Shown: positions 1 through 6,582, counted from the stretch's first letter. The stretch: 6,997 nt of DNA from Candidatus Dojkabacteria bacterium UBA2222 (GCA_002328465.1 DCUE01000066.1:1-6997); one strand, 5' to 3'. Translations and numbers: made by a program. Notes: generated by a model from the sequence alone, not told the origin.

Positions 1-13
1 ATAGAAAAGTATG

Positions 14-45
14 TAGAGAATGTTCAGATTAGATAGGATTCTCTA
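14..45 (-). terminator. Possible weak terminator hairpin overlapping the lexA stop codon
   Basis: A perfect 8-bp inverted repeat (TAGAGAAT at 14-21, ATTCTCTA at 38-45) with a 16-nt loop spans the lexA stop codon. On the minus strand it is followed by CATACTTTTC, a poor U tract. The stem is AT-rich and the loop long, so this may be only a transcript-end structure. The true terminator could lie beyond the window edge. Confidence 0.25.
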
Positions 46-676
46 AAACTTTTATAACCTTCCCATTGAACATAACATCTGTGTCTTTGTCCAGAAAGAT
101 TGGTTGGTTAAGAGGGTTACTAGATTCCGGGTAAAGAGTTATCATTCTATCTCCCTTCTTAAACCTCTTAACAGTTGCACTATTATCTATAATAGCAACC
201 ACGACATCTCCATCTTTAATTTCTGCATCTTTTTGAACTATTAGGTAATCTCCCTCCTCGATATTTTTATCTTCTATTTTTGCTAGATCCATTGAATCAC
301 CTTTAACAATAAGGGCGAAAAGGTCGGTTTTCTTACTTATTAACTTAGGGTCTATCTTAATATATCCTAAATTCTCCTCTTCTGCTCTAACTAATGGAGT
401 CCCTGCATTGGCGTATCCCAAAATAGGTACTCCAATTAGGTATTCGTATACTATATCTTCATCGTTATCTACGACATGTATACCCCTTGGGCTTCCGGTT
501 CTAATAATATAACCCTTTTTCTCCAGAGCAATTAAATGATTAACAACACCTCTTTTTGTAGATATCCCTAGAAACTCCTGTAATTCACCCAAAGATGGTG
601 CTTGTCCAGTATCCAGATAGTACTTTCTAATTGTTTTAAGAACTTTCTCTTGCTTTTTTGTCAGTATACCACCCAT
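29..676 (-). CDS. lexA: LexA-like SOS transcriptional repressor, self-cleaving S24 peptidase family
   Basis: The 215-residue product has the two-domain layout and length of LexA (202 aa in E. coli). Residues 5-69 form a winged helix-turn-helix: an LTKKQEKVL start, a recognition region around 28-55, and a wing ending in SPRGIHVV, as in LexA. Residues 83-213 are the S24 peptidase/dimerisation domain. The self-cleavage bond is Ala91-Gly92 (GYANAGTP), the nucleophile is Ser128 in VKGDSM, and the general base is Lys170 in ATVKRF, so autoproteolysis looks intact. By family knowledge it represses DNA-damage genes until RecA filaments stimulate cleavage; that role is inferred here. The ATG at 676 fits the usual LexA start a few residues before LTxxQ, and an in-frame TAA lies 24 nt upstream. 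A purine run (AGAGAAG) abuts the ATG too closely to be a normal ribosome binding site. The gene is divergent from the small membrane protein gene. A phage CI-type repressor is less likely because the DNA-binding domain is LexA-type. Confidence 0.93.
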   Translation of the reverse strand: MGGILTKKQEKVLKTIRKYYLDTGQAPSLGELQEFLGISTKRGVVNHLIALEKKGYIIRTGSPRGIHVVDNDEDIVYEYLIGVPILGYANAGTPLVRAEEENLGYIKIDPKLISKKTDLFALIVKGDSMDLAKIEDKNIEEGDYLIVQKDAEIKDGDVVVAIIDNSATVKRFKKGDRMITLYPESSNPLNQPIFLDKDTDVMFNGKVIKVLENPI

Positions 677-705
677 CTTCTCTTTATGATTTATAAGTTA
701 ATAAA

Positions 706-738
706 CTAGTATACCCTCATATTCAATGGGTATACAAG
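706..738. promoter_or_regulatory. Inverted-repeat operator candidate over the lexA promoter
   Basis: CTAGTATACCC (706-716) and GGGTATACAAG (728-738) are complementary at 10 of 11 positions, with an 11-nt centre. The two palindromic GTATAC cores are 21 bp apart, about two helical turns, and sit on the -10 and -35 elements of the lexA promoter. A further GTATACC copy lies at 664-670, just inside the lexA coding region. The geometry suits a dimeric repressor binding cooperatively to shut off its own gene. Neither the E. coli (CTGT-N8-ACAG) nor the Bacillus (GAAC-N4-GTTC) LexA box is present, so the binding specificity is an inference. Confidence 0.45.
708..737 (-). promoter_or_regulatory. lexA promoter
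   Basis: On the minus strand TTGTAT (737-732) is followed by an 18-nt spacer and TATACT (713-708). Initiation near 701 would give a leader of about 25 nt before the ATG at 676. Both hexamers lie inside the arms of a GTATACCC inverted repeat, which suggests autoregulation. Confidence 0.6.
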
Positions 739-750
739 TGCCTATAGAAA

Positions 751-807
751 TATTCTTGAAATTTTCTCTCTTGCATAAAATTATTCTTGATACTATACTG
801 TTGCATA
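751..807. repeat. Two imperfect direct repeats in the promoter of the small membrane protein gene
   Basis: TATTCTTGA-N11-TTGCATA (751-777) recurs as TATTCTTGA-N10-TTGCATA (782-807), offset by 30-31 bp, about three helical turns. The first copy supplies the -35 element, and the -10 lies inside the second copy, so the pair could be an operator or a duplicated promoter. Confidence 0.4.
771..799 (+). promoter_or_regulatory. Promoter of the small membrane protein gene
   Basis: TTGCAT (771-776), a 17-nt spacer and TATACT (794-799) make a good sigma70-type promoter. Initiation near 806 gives a leader of about 29 nt to the ATG at 835. A weaker second set, TTGCAT (801-806) with TCTATT (824-829), would start a nearly leaderless transcript at the ATG. 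Confidence 0.65.
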
Positions 808-834
808 TATTAATTTTAAAATCTCTATTTTATT

Positions 835-1185
835 ATGGCAGAAGAAAAACAAGCCAAAAAGGTCTACACATTAGAGGAGATTAAATTCAATGAAGCGAAC
901 AAGGTTATGGCAATTTTAGCCTGTATTCCTTTAATTGGATTAATTCTTTTCTTTGTTGAAAAAGAGGACAAATTTGTAAGGTATATGGGTGCACAGTTTA
1001 CAATCTTGGGAATTGTAGGGTTTGTCATTAGCATTATTCCAGTAATTGGTTGGGCTATTGCTACACCTGTTATGATTTTGATGTGGGTTGTAATAATTAT
1101 TGCAATGGTGAAGGCTTCAAGGGGTGAGAGATTTGATGTCTCTGTGGTATCAGGTTGGGCATTAAAGTTGATGGGAGCTTTCTAG
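835..1185 (+). CDS. Small three-helix membrane protein, DUF4870/Tic20-like
   Basis: The 116-residue product has a charged cytosolic-looking N-terminus (1-22) and three hydrophobic segments at about 24-41, 53-70 and 74-93. It ends in an amphipathic tail with RGERFDVSVVSGWALKL. The order of parts resembles the DUF4870 family and related small Tic20-like proteins: a first helix, a charged turn with FVRYMGAQF, two further helices, then a GExYxLPxIG-like end. Members of that family mostly lack a defined biochemical role, and I assign none here. The ATG follows an AT-rich leader with no Shine-Dalgarno motif and is the natural start before MAEEKQAKK. The gene is monocistronic, divergent from lexA across 158 bp, and ends 30 bp before a strong terminator. 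Its position next to lexA recalls SOS-linked small membrane proteins in other bacteria, but sequence similarity does not support that role. Confidence 0.8.
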   Translation: MAEEKQAKKVYTLEEIKFNEANKVMAILACIPLIGLILFFVEKEDKFVRYMGAQFTILGIVGFVISIIPVIGWAIATPVMILMWVVIIIAMVKASRGERFDVSVVSGWALKLMGAF

Positions 1186-1215
1186 GAAAGTCTTATTATC
1201 TGATCTAAAGGTTTT

Positions 1216-1246
1216 AAAAAGGGGGGATAAGTTCTCCCCTTTTTTA
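1216..1246 (+). terminator. Strong rho-independent terminator, potentially bidirectional
   Basis: AAAAAGGGGGG (1216-1226) pairs with CTCCCCTTTTT (1234-1244), including one G-U, around a 7-nt loop. The T run 1240-1245 provides the U tract on the plus strand. The A run 1216-1220 becomes a U tract on the minus strand, so the element could also stop transcripts of the giant gene that read leftward through the tRNA locus. Confidence 0.9.
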
Positions 1247-1254
1247 AGATATTA

Positions 1255-1263
1255 TGTTAGAAT
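1255..1263 (+). promoter_or_regulatory. Extended -10 promoter for tRNA-Pro
   Basis: TGT followed by TAGAAT (1258-1263) matches the extended -10 form TGnTATAAT. Initiation near 1270 is 4 nt before the tRNA. No -35 is recognisable because that region falls in the preceding terminator. Read-through from the upstream gene is the alternative source of transcript. Confidence 0.4.
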
Positions 1264-1273
1264 TCGTCAATCT

Positions 1274-1350
1274 CGGGGAGTAGTTCAGTTGGCTAGAACG
1301 CTGCGTTTGGGACGCAGAGGTCGCAGGTTCAAGTCCTGTCTCCCCGACCA
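1274..1350 (+). tRNA. tRNA-Pro (anticodon TGG)
   Basis: The cloverleaf is complete. The acceptor stem CGGGGAG (1274-1280) pairs with CTCCCCG (1340-1346), followed by discriminator A1347 and an encoded CCA (1348-1350). The D stem is GTTC/GAAC. The anticodon stem CTGCG/CGCAG encloses loop TTTGGGA, with anticodon TGG at 1308-1310. The T arm is GCAGG/CCTGT with loop TTCAAGT. The C1-G72 pair is typical of bacterial proline tRNAs. Only 27 nt separate it from the stop codon of the convergent giant gene, and no plus-strand terminator follows, so 3' processing by RNases is expected. Confidence 0.97.
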
Positions 1351-1377
1351 CTTAGGTAGTAATTCCTATGCAAGTCT

Positions 1378-4300
1378 TTAGCCATTCTCTTTTATACTAA
1401 CAATTTCTTCAATATCCAAATGTGGCCTTGCTTTTTGTCCCACCACCACACTTGCAGATATCCTTTCGTCCGGATTCCATGGTATTGGCCAATTATATTC
1501 AAGATTTCCTTCTTCGAGTGGTCTCAGCCTCATAATCGGTTGTGCCCTTAATGTAACCTTATCTCCTTTGTGAATTTGGTTTAGGTTAGCTAAATCTTTA
1601 AAAAGCCTCATTGTTCTAACATTCCCTCTCTTATCTCTAACTATTAAATTAATATATTCCTCTCCGTCATTCTTTACACCATTAGATCTACTTACAACGG
1701 TTAAATCTTCAAACTCAATCGTCAAACTCGGCATATTAACACCATAAGGATTTGTCTGCTTGTACATATTTGTAGCAATAGTATCTGCTATATCAAAAGT
1801 ATTTACATATTCTCTATAATCACCTAAATATCCCCAACCATCATCCTCAAGACCTTGTGCAGTTTTCTCTATAACCTCTTCAATCTTTACTATCCCAGCA
1901 TCCGGATTTTCTATCTCATATTTTGAAAATATTGGATCTAAAACCTCATGCATCCTTTCTATCCCTCCCTTAACTTCCCATGTACCTCCTGCAGCTTCCG
2001 GATGCCCACCATGAGCAAGTATCTTTACCCCAGGGACTTCATTTATTGCCAGTCCTAATTGAACCATATCTGCAGCAACATTGCCTTTTGCAGGTAATCT
2101 GAAAGATACGCTATATCTTCCGGGGGTATCAATTGTTTCGGCTTTCTCTTCTACTATAACCATAGTCGGCTTCTCATATCTTCCTGCAACCTGACCGGCT
2201 ATTAAACCCCTAAGACCTTTTGTCGGGTCAATATATTTTCGACCCTCGAGCTTAGTTATTATTATTGGTCTCTCTAATTCCCCATGATCTTTATCTAAAT
2301 CTTTGGCTATTTGTGCAAAAAGCTCCTCCCTTCGTTCTATGGAAACTTCCTGAGCATACACAAGAGTATGCCTATGTCTCCTTGTTGTTTCATTATCCGA
2401 TCTGCGTATACAAAAATCTGCTGCTTCTGTCCAAAATTCCTTTGCTCTTTCCGGCCTTTCTTCCTTACCTCTCCTGTACATAGCGTTAACAAAAGCAGAA
2501 ACTCCATGGGTTAGTAGTCTAGATAAGTGCCAGTTAACAGATTTAACATGAGTACCTCTCAAAGAAGTCCTAATTAAACGAAGGATTTCAGGTTGTATTC
2601 GCTTCAATTCACTTTTCTTTTGACCACTTGCTTCCCAATAATCATCCGTAAATTTTTCTATTGCATTCATCCCTTTTCTTACAATAGCTCTGTTTTCCCT
2701 ACCTTTACCCAGATCAACAGAACCACCATCTCCTAATGTTGCAGTGGCTTCTGTTAAATTAATAAATTCAAGACCGTATGGACCATATTTAAGGAAAGAA
2801 TCCATAACTCTCATTTCCATAGGTGGAAGTTTATCCTTATCTTGTAGTCTATTTATTATTTTATTCCAAATCTTATTCCCTTCGTATCTAACCTTTGCTC
2901 TTTTGTCTGGAATTTTTCCTGTTTTCGAATTTTCTGGTATCCCACCATTTTTTTCGTATCCTTGCTCTATTAAATCAAATAGGTGAATTTTTAGATCTCT
3001 GAGGTTGAAGATTTTATTAGGGTCGTCATCCGGAAGTAAGGATCTTTGAACAATACCAGTTAAATCAATAGAAAAATTGCCATTTATCGCCTCTATCCTT
3101 GTCGTATTGTCTATTTCTGTAGATAGCTTTAATAGAATTGGAAGAATATATCTTTCTTTTTCTTCTCTTGAGAGTAAGAAGAATGATTTTGGCAGTTTCT
3201 CAGCATAATCCAGATAGAAGCGAAGCTCTCCTTTGCTAAGAATTTCTTTCTCTTTTGTTTCTTTTATTCTATCTGTGTAAACTTTATCTATCCTGTTTAT
3301 TGTGTGACTAATTACAGAATCTTTATCCCAAAAGAATCCTTCTTGCTTTATATATTCAAGAAAACTATCTTTGTTTTTAATTGCTAATCCCCATCTTGCT
3401 TCAAGCTTCCTTAGTGATTCAATATTTTCTTCTTTGCTTAAACTATTCTGTTTTGTTTCTTTAATGTAGTATCCGAGAGAATTTACAGATTGTTTTATTC
3501 TTGAACTTATTTTCCCCATTGGGGCTTTCTCTAGCCATAAACCTTCTAGAGATAATTCTATATCTGTATCTTCATCTAATCTTATGTGTATTTCGGTTGG
3601 AAGAGAAGAATCTTTAGATACAATCTCTGCAAGTTCTCTATATTTATTCTTACGGCTTTGAGCATCCAGAGAGTAGATTTCTGTTGCATCCTCTCTAACG
3701 ATTTCATCATCTGTCAGTAGTTGAAGAAATCTTCCAATTACCTTTCCGGAAGTTACTGTTCCTACAATGTCTGATTCCGGATAACAAGTATATCTTCTCT
3801 GTACTCTGTTTATCTCTTCAATATTTACTTCTCCTTTATCATTGGGCTTTAGGGCTAGTTTCATTTCTTTAACAAATTCCTCCTCATATCCTGTGCGTAC
3901 CCATTCAGGGTTGACCATTATTACATCCTTGTTTCCCCTAAAATATTCAATGGCTTCTATAGATGGTGTGTGGTGGTCACATACAATTATATTAAGATCA
4001 GGAAAACCTTTTAAAAAGCGAACAAGAGGGGAATAATCACCAAGTGTTTTGTACACCGAATGTGTGAGACCGAAATCATCGGTATATCTCTGGCCGGTTG
4101 TGTATCCTATCTCAAGAAGTTCTGTTATATTTATTTCTCCATAATCCTTATGTTCATTAATAAACCTTGTTAGCTTTGTTTTAATCTGTCTGCGTTCATG
4201 TTCTGTTAAATCGTCGTAGCCTTGTATCCACTCCATATTCTCTCTAAAGAAAAGAAGGTCCTCTACAGATTTAGCACCGTTTTTAATTAATGAAAATGTC

Positions 4301-6390
4301 CTAGTATCCTGTTCACTAGACCCTGTGTCATTAATAATCACAAGACCGGTATCTTTGAGAGCTAGGTTCAGCAAGTCTATTGGTTGAACCACATGACCCT
4401 CAAGTCTTGTATTAAACTTCTGTTCCACATTTTCTACTCCTACGTGTTCCAATATCCATCTCCAATTGATTGATGCAAAGAAACCATCTTGATCGCAGTC
4501 TCCTATTGTTGCAATTTTATTATCATTAACAACAGCTTCGTACACTAACTCTGCAGCCTTATCTACGTTCTGTAATGCACTTGGAGGTTCCGGGGCATTT
4601 TCACTAGGAAACATTGCTTCCAACATCTCCTTTTTATTTTCAACTCCCAGAGATTTGTAATATTCATCAAGCATATTGTTTGCAATCACACCTTCTAATA
4701 CTTTTACATAACGAAGATCACCATAGACTTTATCTGAAAGATACATATCTTCCTGTAATTGCTCTTTTGTAAAATCATTTCTTCTGGGAGGAGAACCGGT
4801 CGGAAAGATTTTTTTAAAAACCGGCTCTTGTAAAACATCTAAAAGCATTCTAATTTCAAGTCCCCTATCATCGTAGGGATTCACTAACACATCACCTATT
4901 GATTCTAAATCTAATCTGTATCTCCATGCAGGTCTAACATTTTTTATTTTTGTTGGAACGGCGATATTTATTAAGATCTCTTCATCTAAGGCTTGCTGTA
5001 GTGAGAGAACAGCTTGGTATTCCTGTTTATTCATATTATGTAGGTAGAGAGCTTTATGTCCTGATTCAAGTTTTTTTATTAACATTAATACCGTTTGGAA
5101 TTCCTCTTTAGTTATATATCCTAACAAACCTCGTGGTGTTTTCCCTATCCTACCAAGATTATCCAGAGATGTTTTAAGTTTGTTGATTGCAGAATCCCTA
5201 TCTAAAAGTTCAACAACTAGTTCAAGCTTTTCAATTGCAATGGTTTCATCAATTGTTAGAACCTCTTTATCTTCTTCCTCTTCAAGTGTTCCCCTGTTTT
5301 TGCTTATTTTTTCAGCCAAAGACACTAATGTCTCTATATCCTCTTCTGATAGGATATCAAGATGATTGTTCTGGTCTAGAAGTATTGTTTTATTTATTAT
5401 TGCCCTAGCATCTGTACAAATCTCTTTCCTTTTTTCAAGAATATATTTAGTAGAAAGGCTTGGGGACAGAGGTATGGACTCTCTAAGAAGTTCTGCTGCT
5501 TGAGAGTTTATTTGGTAGGCAAAAAAGGTTAGTTCAACCATTTTGTCTAAAGCTTTCTGATCCTCTATTGTACCAAGTTCTTTTTCTGCTAATAGTATTG
5601 AGAGTGCCTCTGCAGAGTCACTTGCTAAAAGAGAGTGTTCAAACCAGTGAGATGATATTGCCACAGGTCTCTGTGATAAGCCACCTTGTGAAGAGGGTAC
5701 TATATGTTGGTCATGTTGATTTATATAGGTAGGACTACTTGAGTTTATTCTTTCTACCCTCTGTTGATGAAGAAGAAGATCATTCAGATCTATTTCTAAA
5801 ATATCTGCATATTTTCTGGCAAGTTTTACATCTATATCTTCCGAATTCAATTTGTTTTCTCCAACCCATTCCTCTTGTGTAATCCACTGTTCGTTTGTTG
5901 CAAGTTGTGTACTTTTTGCAAGAAGGCTTAATGCTTCGATTATTGAACACCCGGAGGTAACAAGATATTTAACAACCTCTCGCTGTATAGATTTTTTATA
6001 TTCAGGTCTATTAAGTCCTTCCTCTCTGTTTTCACGCTGGGATGATGACACTATGTTCTTTAGAATAATCTTCGGTTCAAATAGGTCTCCCTTGTATAAT
6101 GTCCTAGCCCTTCTCTCCTGAGATTCTTTAGATTCATATTCTGTAACTTCCTCCTGACCAAATACATATCTTCCTTGTTCTGCTAACTCCTCAGTGGTTA
6201 CTAGAATGTCGGAAAACTTTCTTCCTGTTGAAGTTATTTTGTCGTTAAAGATCTCTTTCTTAAGATCCCTAAGACGCATTTCCATTGTCTCATCTTCAAA
6301 AGTTGCCTCAAACCAATTCTCATATTTTGGAGAGAATTCTGCTTTTGCTATATTTACTTGATTCAGGTTTCCTTCTTCTTGCATGCTCAC
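1378..6390 (-). CDS. Giant RecJ-like DHH/DHHA1 phosphoesterase (putative ssDNA exonuclease) with long N-terminal extension
   Basis: The predicted protein is 1,670 residues; E. coli RecJ is 577. Residues 605-650 match the RecJ lead-in and motif I (GDCDQDG, Asp631/633/635). Motif II is INDTGSS with Asp688. The DHH motif is Asp805-His806-His807, followed by VNPEW and a RecJ-like helix at 872-892. Asp927 may be the motif IV metal ligand, but that alignment is weak. DHHA1 spans about 1330-1480, with GLRGLIAG and the substrate-binding loop GGHPEAAGG (1461-1469). Residues 1550-1660 look like the RecJ OB fold. Expected activity is Mn-dependent 5'-3' degradation of single-stranded DNA in repair and recombination; this is inferred. 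Unassigned parts are residues 1-600, about 90 residues between motifs II and III, about 45 after VNPEW, and about 370 between the DHH and DHHA1 parts. No signal peptide or membrane helix is seen. The extent given begins at GTG 6390. The ATG two codons later (6384), 7 nt after GGGG, is an equally good or better start. Confidence 0.85.
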   Translation of the reverse strand: MSMQEEGNLNQVNIAKAEFSPKYENWFEATFEDETMEMRLRDLKKEIFNDKITSTGRKFSDILVTTEELAEQGRYVFGQEEVTEYESKESQERRARTLYKGDLFEPKIILKNIVSSSQRENREEGLNRPEYKKSIQREVVKYLVTSGCSIIEALSLLAKSTQLATNEQWITQEEWVGENKLNSEDIDVKLARKYADILEIDLNDLLLHQQRVERINSSSPTYINQHDQHIVPSSQGGLSQRPVAISSHWFEHSLLASDSAEALSILLAEKELGTIEDQKALDKMVELTFFAYQINSQAAELLRESIPLSPSLSTKYILEKRKEICTDARAIINKTILLDQNNHLDILSEEDIETLVSLAEKISKNRGTLEEEEDKEVLTIDETIAIEKLELVVELLDRDSAINKLKTSLDNLGRIGKTPRGLLGYITKEEFQTVLMLIKKLESGHKALYLHNMNKQEYQAVLSLQQALDEEILINIAVPTKIKNVRPAWRYRLDLESIGDVLVNPYDDRGLEIRMLLDVLQEPVFKKIFPTGSPPRRNDFTKEQLQEDMYLSDKVYGDLRYVKVLEGVIANNMLDEYYKSLGVENKKEMLEAMFPSENAPEPPSALQNVDKAAELVYEAVVNDNKIATIGDCDQDGFFASINWRWILEHVGVENVEQKFNTRLEGHVVQPIDLLNLALKDTGLVIINDTGSSEQDTRTFSLIKNGAKSVEDLLFFRENMEWIQGYDDLTEHERRQIKTKLTRFINEHKDYGEINITELLEIGYTTGQRYTDDFGLTHSVYKTLGDYSPLVRFLKGFPDLNIIVCDHHTPSIEAIEYFRGNKDVIMVNPEWVRTGYEEEFVKEMKLALKPNDKGEVNIEEINRVQRRYTCYPESDIVGTVTSGKVIGRFLQLLTDDEIVREDATEIYSLDAQSRKNKYRELAEIVSKDSSLPTEIHIRLDEDTDIELSLEGLWLEKAPMGKISSRIKQSVNSLGYYIKETKQNSLSKEENIESLRKLEARWGLAIKNKDSFLEYIKQEGFFWDKDSVISHTINRIDKVYTDRIKETKEKEILSKGELRFYLDYAEKLPKSFFLLSREEKERYILPILLKLSTEIDNTTRIEAINGNFSIDLTGIVQRSLLPDDDPNKIFNLRDLKIHLFDLIEQGYEKNGGIPENSKTGKIPDKRAKVRYEGNKIWNKIINRLQDKDKLPPMEMRVMDSFLKYGPYGLEFINLTEATATLGDGGSVDLGKGRENRAIVRKGMNAIEKFTDDYWEASGQKKSELKRIQPEILRLIRTSLRGTHVKSVNWHLSRLLTHGVSAFVNAMYRRGKEERPERAKEFWTEAADFCIRRSDNETTRRHRHTLVYAQEVSIERREELFAQIAKDLDKDHGELERPIIITKLEGRKYIDPTKGLRGLIAGQVAGRYEKPTMVIVEEKAETIDTPGRYSVSFRLPAKGNVAADMVQLGLAINEVPGVKILAHGGHPEAAGGTWEVKGGIERMHEVLDPIFSKYEIENPDAGIVKIEEVIEKTAQGLEDDGWGYLGDYREYVNTFDIADTIATNMYKQTNPYGVNMPSLTIEFEDLTVVSRSNGVKNDGEEYINLIVRDKRGNVRTMRLFKDLANLNQIHKGDKVTLRAQPIMRLRPLEEGNLEYNWPIPWNPDERISASVVVGQKARPHLDIEEIVSIKENG

Positions 6391-6410
6391 GCCCCAGTTA
6401 AGCTAGTCGT

Positions 6411-6441
6411 ATATTAAAATAGGGTGTTTTTTTGCACCCTA
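6411..6441 (-). terminator. Terminator-like hairpin (attenuator candidate) in the leader of the giant gene
   Basis: On the minus strand TAGGGTG (6441-6435) and CACCCTA (6426-6420) form a 7-bp stem with loop CAAAAAAA, followed by the U-rich tail TTTTAATAT (6419-6411). It sits about 30 nt before the start codon, downstream of the predicted promoter. It could therefore act as an attenuator, a leaky terminator or an mRNA-stabilising hairpin. On the plus strand no T tract follows, so it is not a plus-strand terminator. Confidence 0.45.
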
Positions 6442-6474
6442 CGAGATTCGGAACTTATTCAATTTTGCAGACAT
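6439..6474 (-). CDS. Possible 11-codon leader peptide upstream of the giant gene
   Basis: Within the predicted leader an ATG at 6474-6472 opens a frame reading MSAKLNKFRIS and ending in TAG at 6441-6439. The stop overlaps the base of the terminator-like hairpin. A ribosome finishing here would cover the hairpin's 5' arm. There is no Shine-Dalgarno motif, the frame is short enough to arise by chance, and the peptide shows no run of one codon that would name a sensed amino acid. Confidence 0.2.
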   Translation of the reverse strand: MSAKLNKFRIS

Positions 6475-6518
6475 ATTCAATTGTTTCTAGCACTGTACTT
6501 CTGTCCTAATATAATTTC

Positions 6519-6561
6519 TTCTACTACTGTAACCTAGTCTAGGTCTATAAGTAGAATACTT
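6519..6561. repeat. Nested palindromes overlapping the giant gene's promoter and start site
   Basis: ACCTAG-T-CTAGGT (6532-6544) is a perfect 13-nt dyad just downstream of the predicted minus-strand start. AAGTA-GAA-TACTT (6549-6561) encloses the -10. Their centres are 17 bp apart. In addition TTCTACT (6519-6525) pairs with AGTAGAA (6550-6556) around the first dyad, with TGTA/TATA giving four further pairs. Operator DNA or a folded RNA are both possible. Confidence 0.4.
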
Positions 6562-6582
6562 GCTTTGAATTTCTACTGTCAA
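6553..6582 (-). promoter_or_regulatory. Promoter of the giant DHH-family gene
   Basis: On the minus strand a perfect TTGACA (6582-6577) is followed by an 18-nt spacer and TATTCT (6558-6553). Initiation near 6546 would leave a leader of about 156 nt, far longer than the 23-29 nt leaders predicted for the other three protein genes. The -10 lies inside a palindrome (6549-6561). Confidence 0.5.

Noticed and set aside
478..486. Another GTATACCCC copy inside lexA, and a GTATAC at 2406-2411 in the giant gene
   Set aside because: Both lie deep in coding sequence away from promoters and lack a paired arm, so they are probably chance occurrences.
718..727. CATATTCAAT shared between the lexA control region and the giant gene's leader (6472-6481)
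   Set aside because: TATTCAAT-type words also occur in coding DNA of this AT-rich window (for example near 3943), so the sharing is weak evidence for a common operator.
1353..1368. TAGG-N8-CCTA after the tRNA as a terminator
   Set aside because: The four-base stem is AT-containing and has no U tract, too weak to call.
2265..6121. Several plus-strand open frames of 61-89 codons inside the giant minus-strand gene
   Set aside because: They lie antisense to a continuous 1,670-codon gene with clear domain motifs, have no family resemblance, and are serine/leucine-rich as expected of antisense shadows.
1378..6390. Recoded TGA (as in Absconditabacteria or Gracilibacteria) or a frameshift fusion in the giant gene
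   Set aside because: The frame is continuous under the standard code with no in-frame TGA, and the RecJ motifs stay in a single frame and in the correct order.
6452..6480. Alternative minus-strand promoter TTGAAT-N17-TAAGTT for the giant gene
   Set aside because: The -10 matches the consensus at only three positions; the TTGACA-N18-TATTCT set upstream is much better.
6493..6579. Repeated CTGT words resembling E. coli LexA half-sites
   Set aside because: No ACAG partner at the required N8 spacing is present on the same strand.
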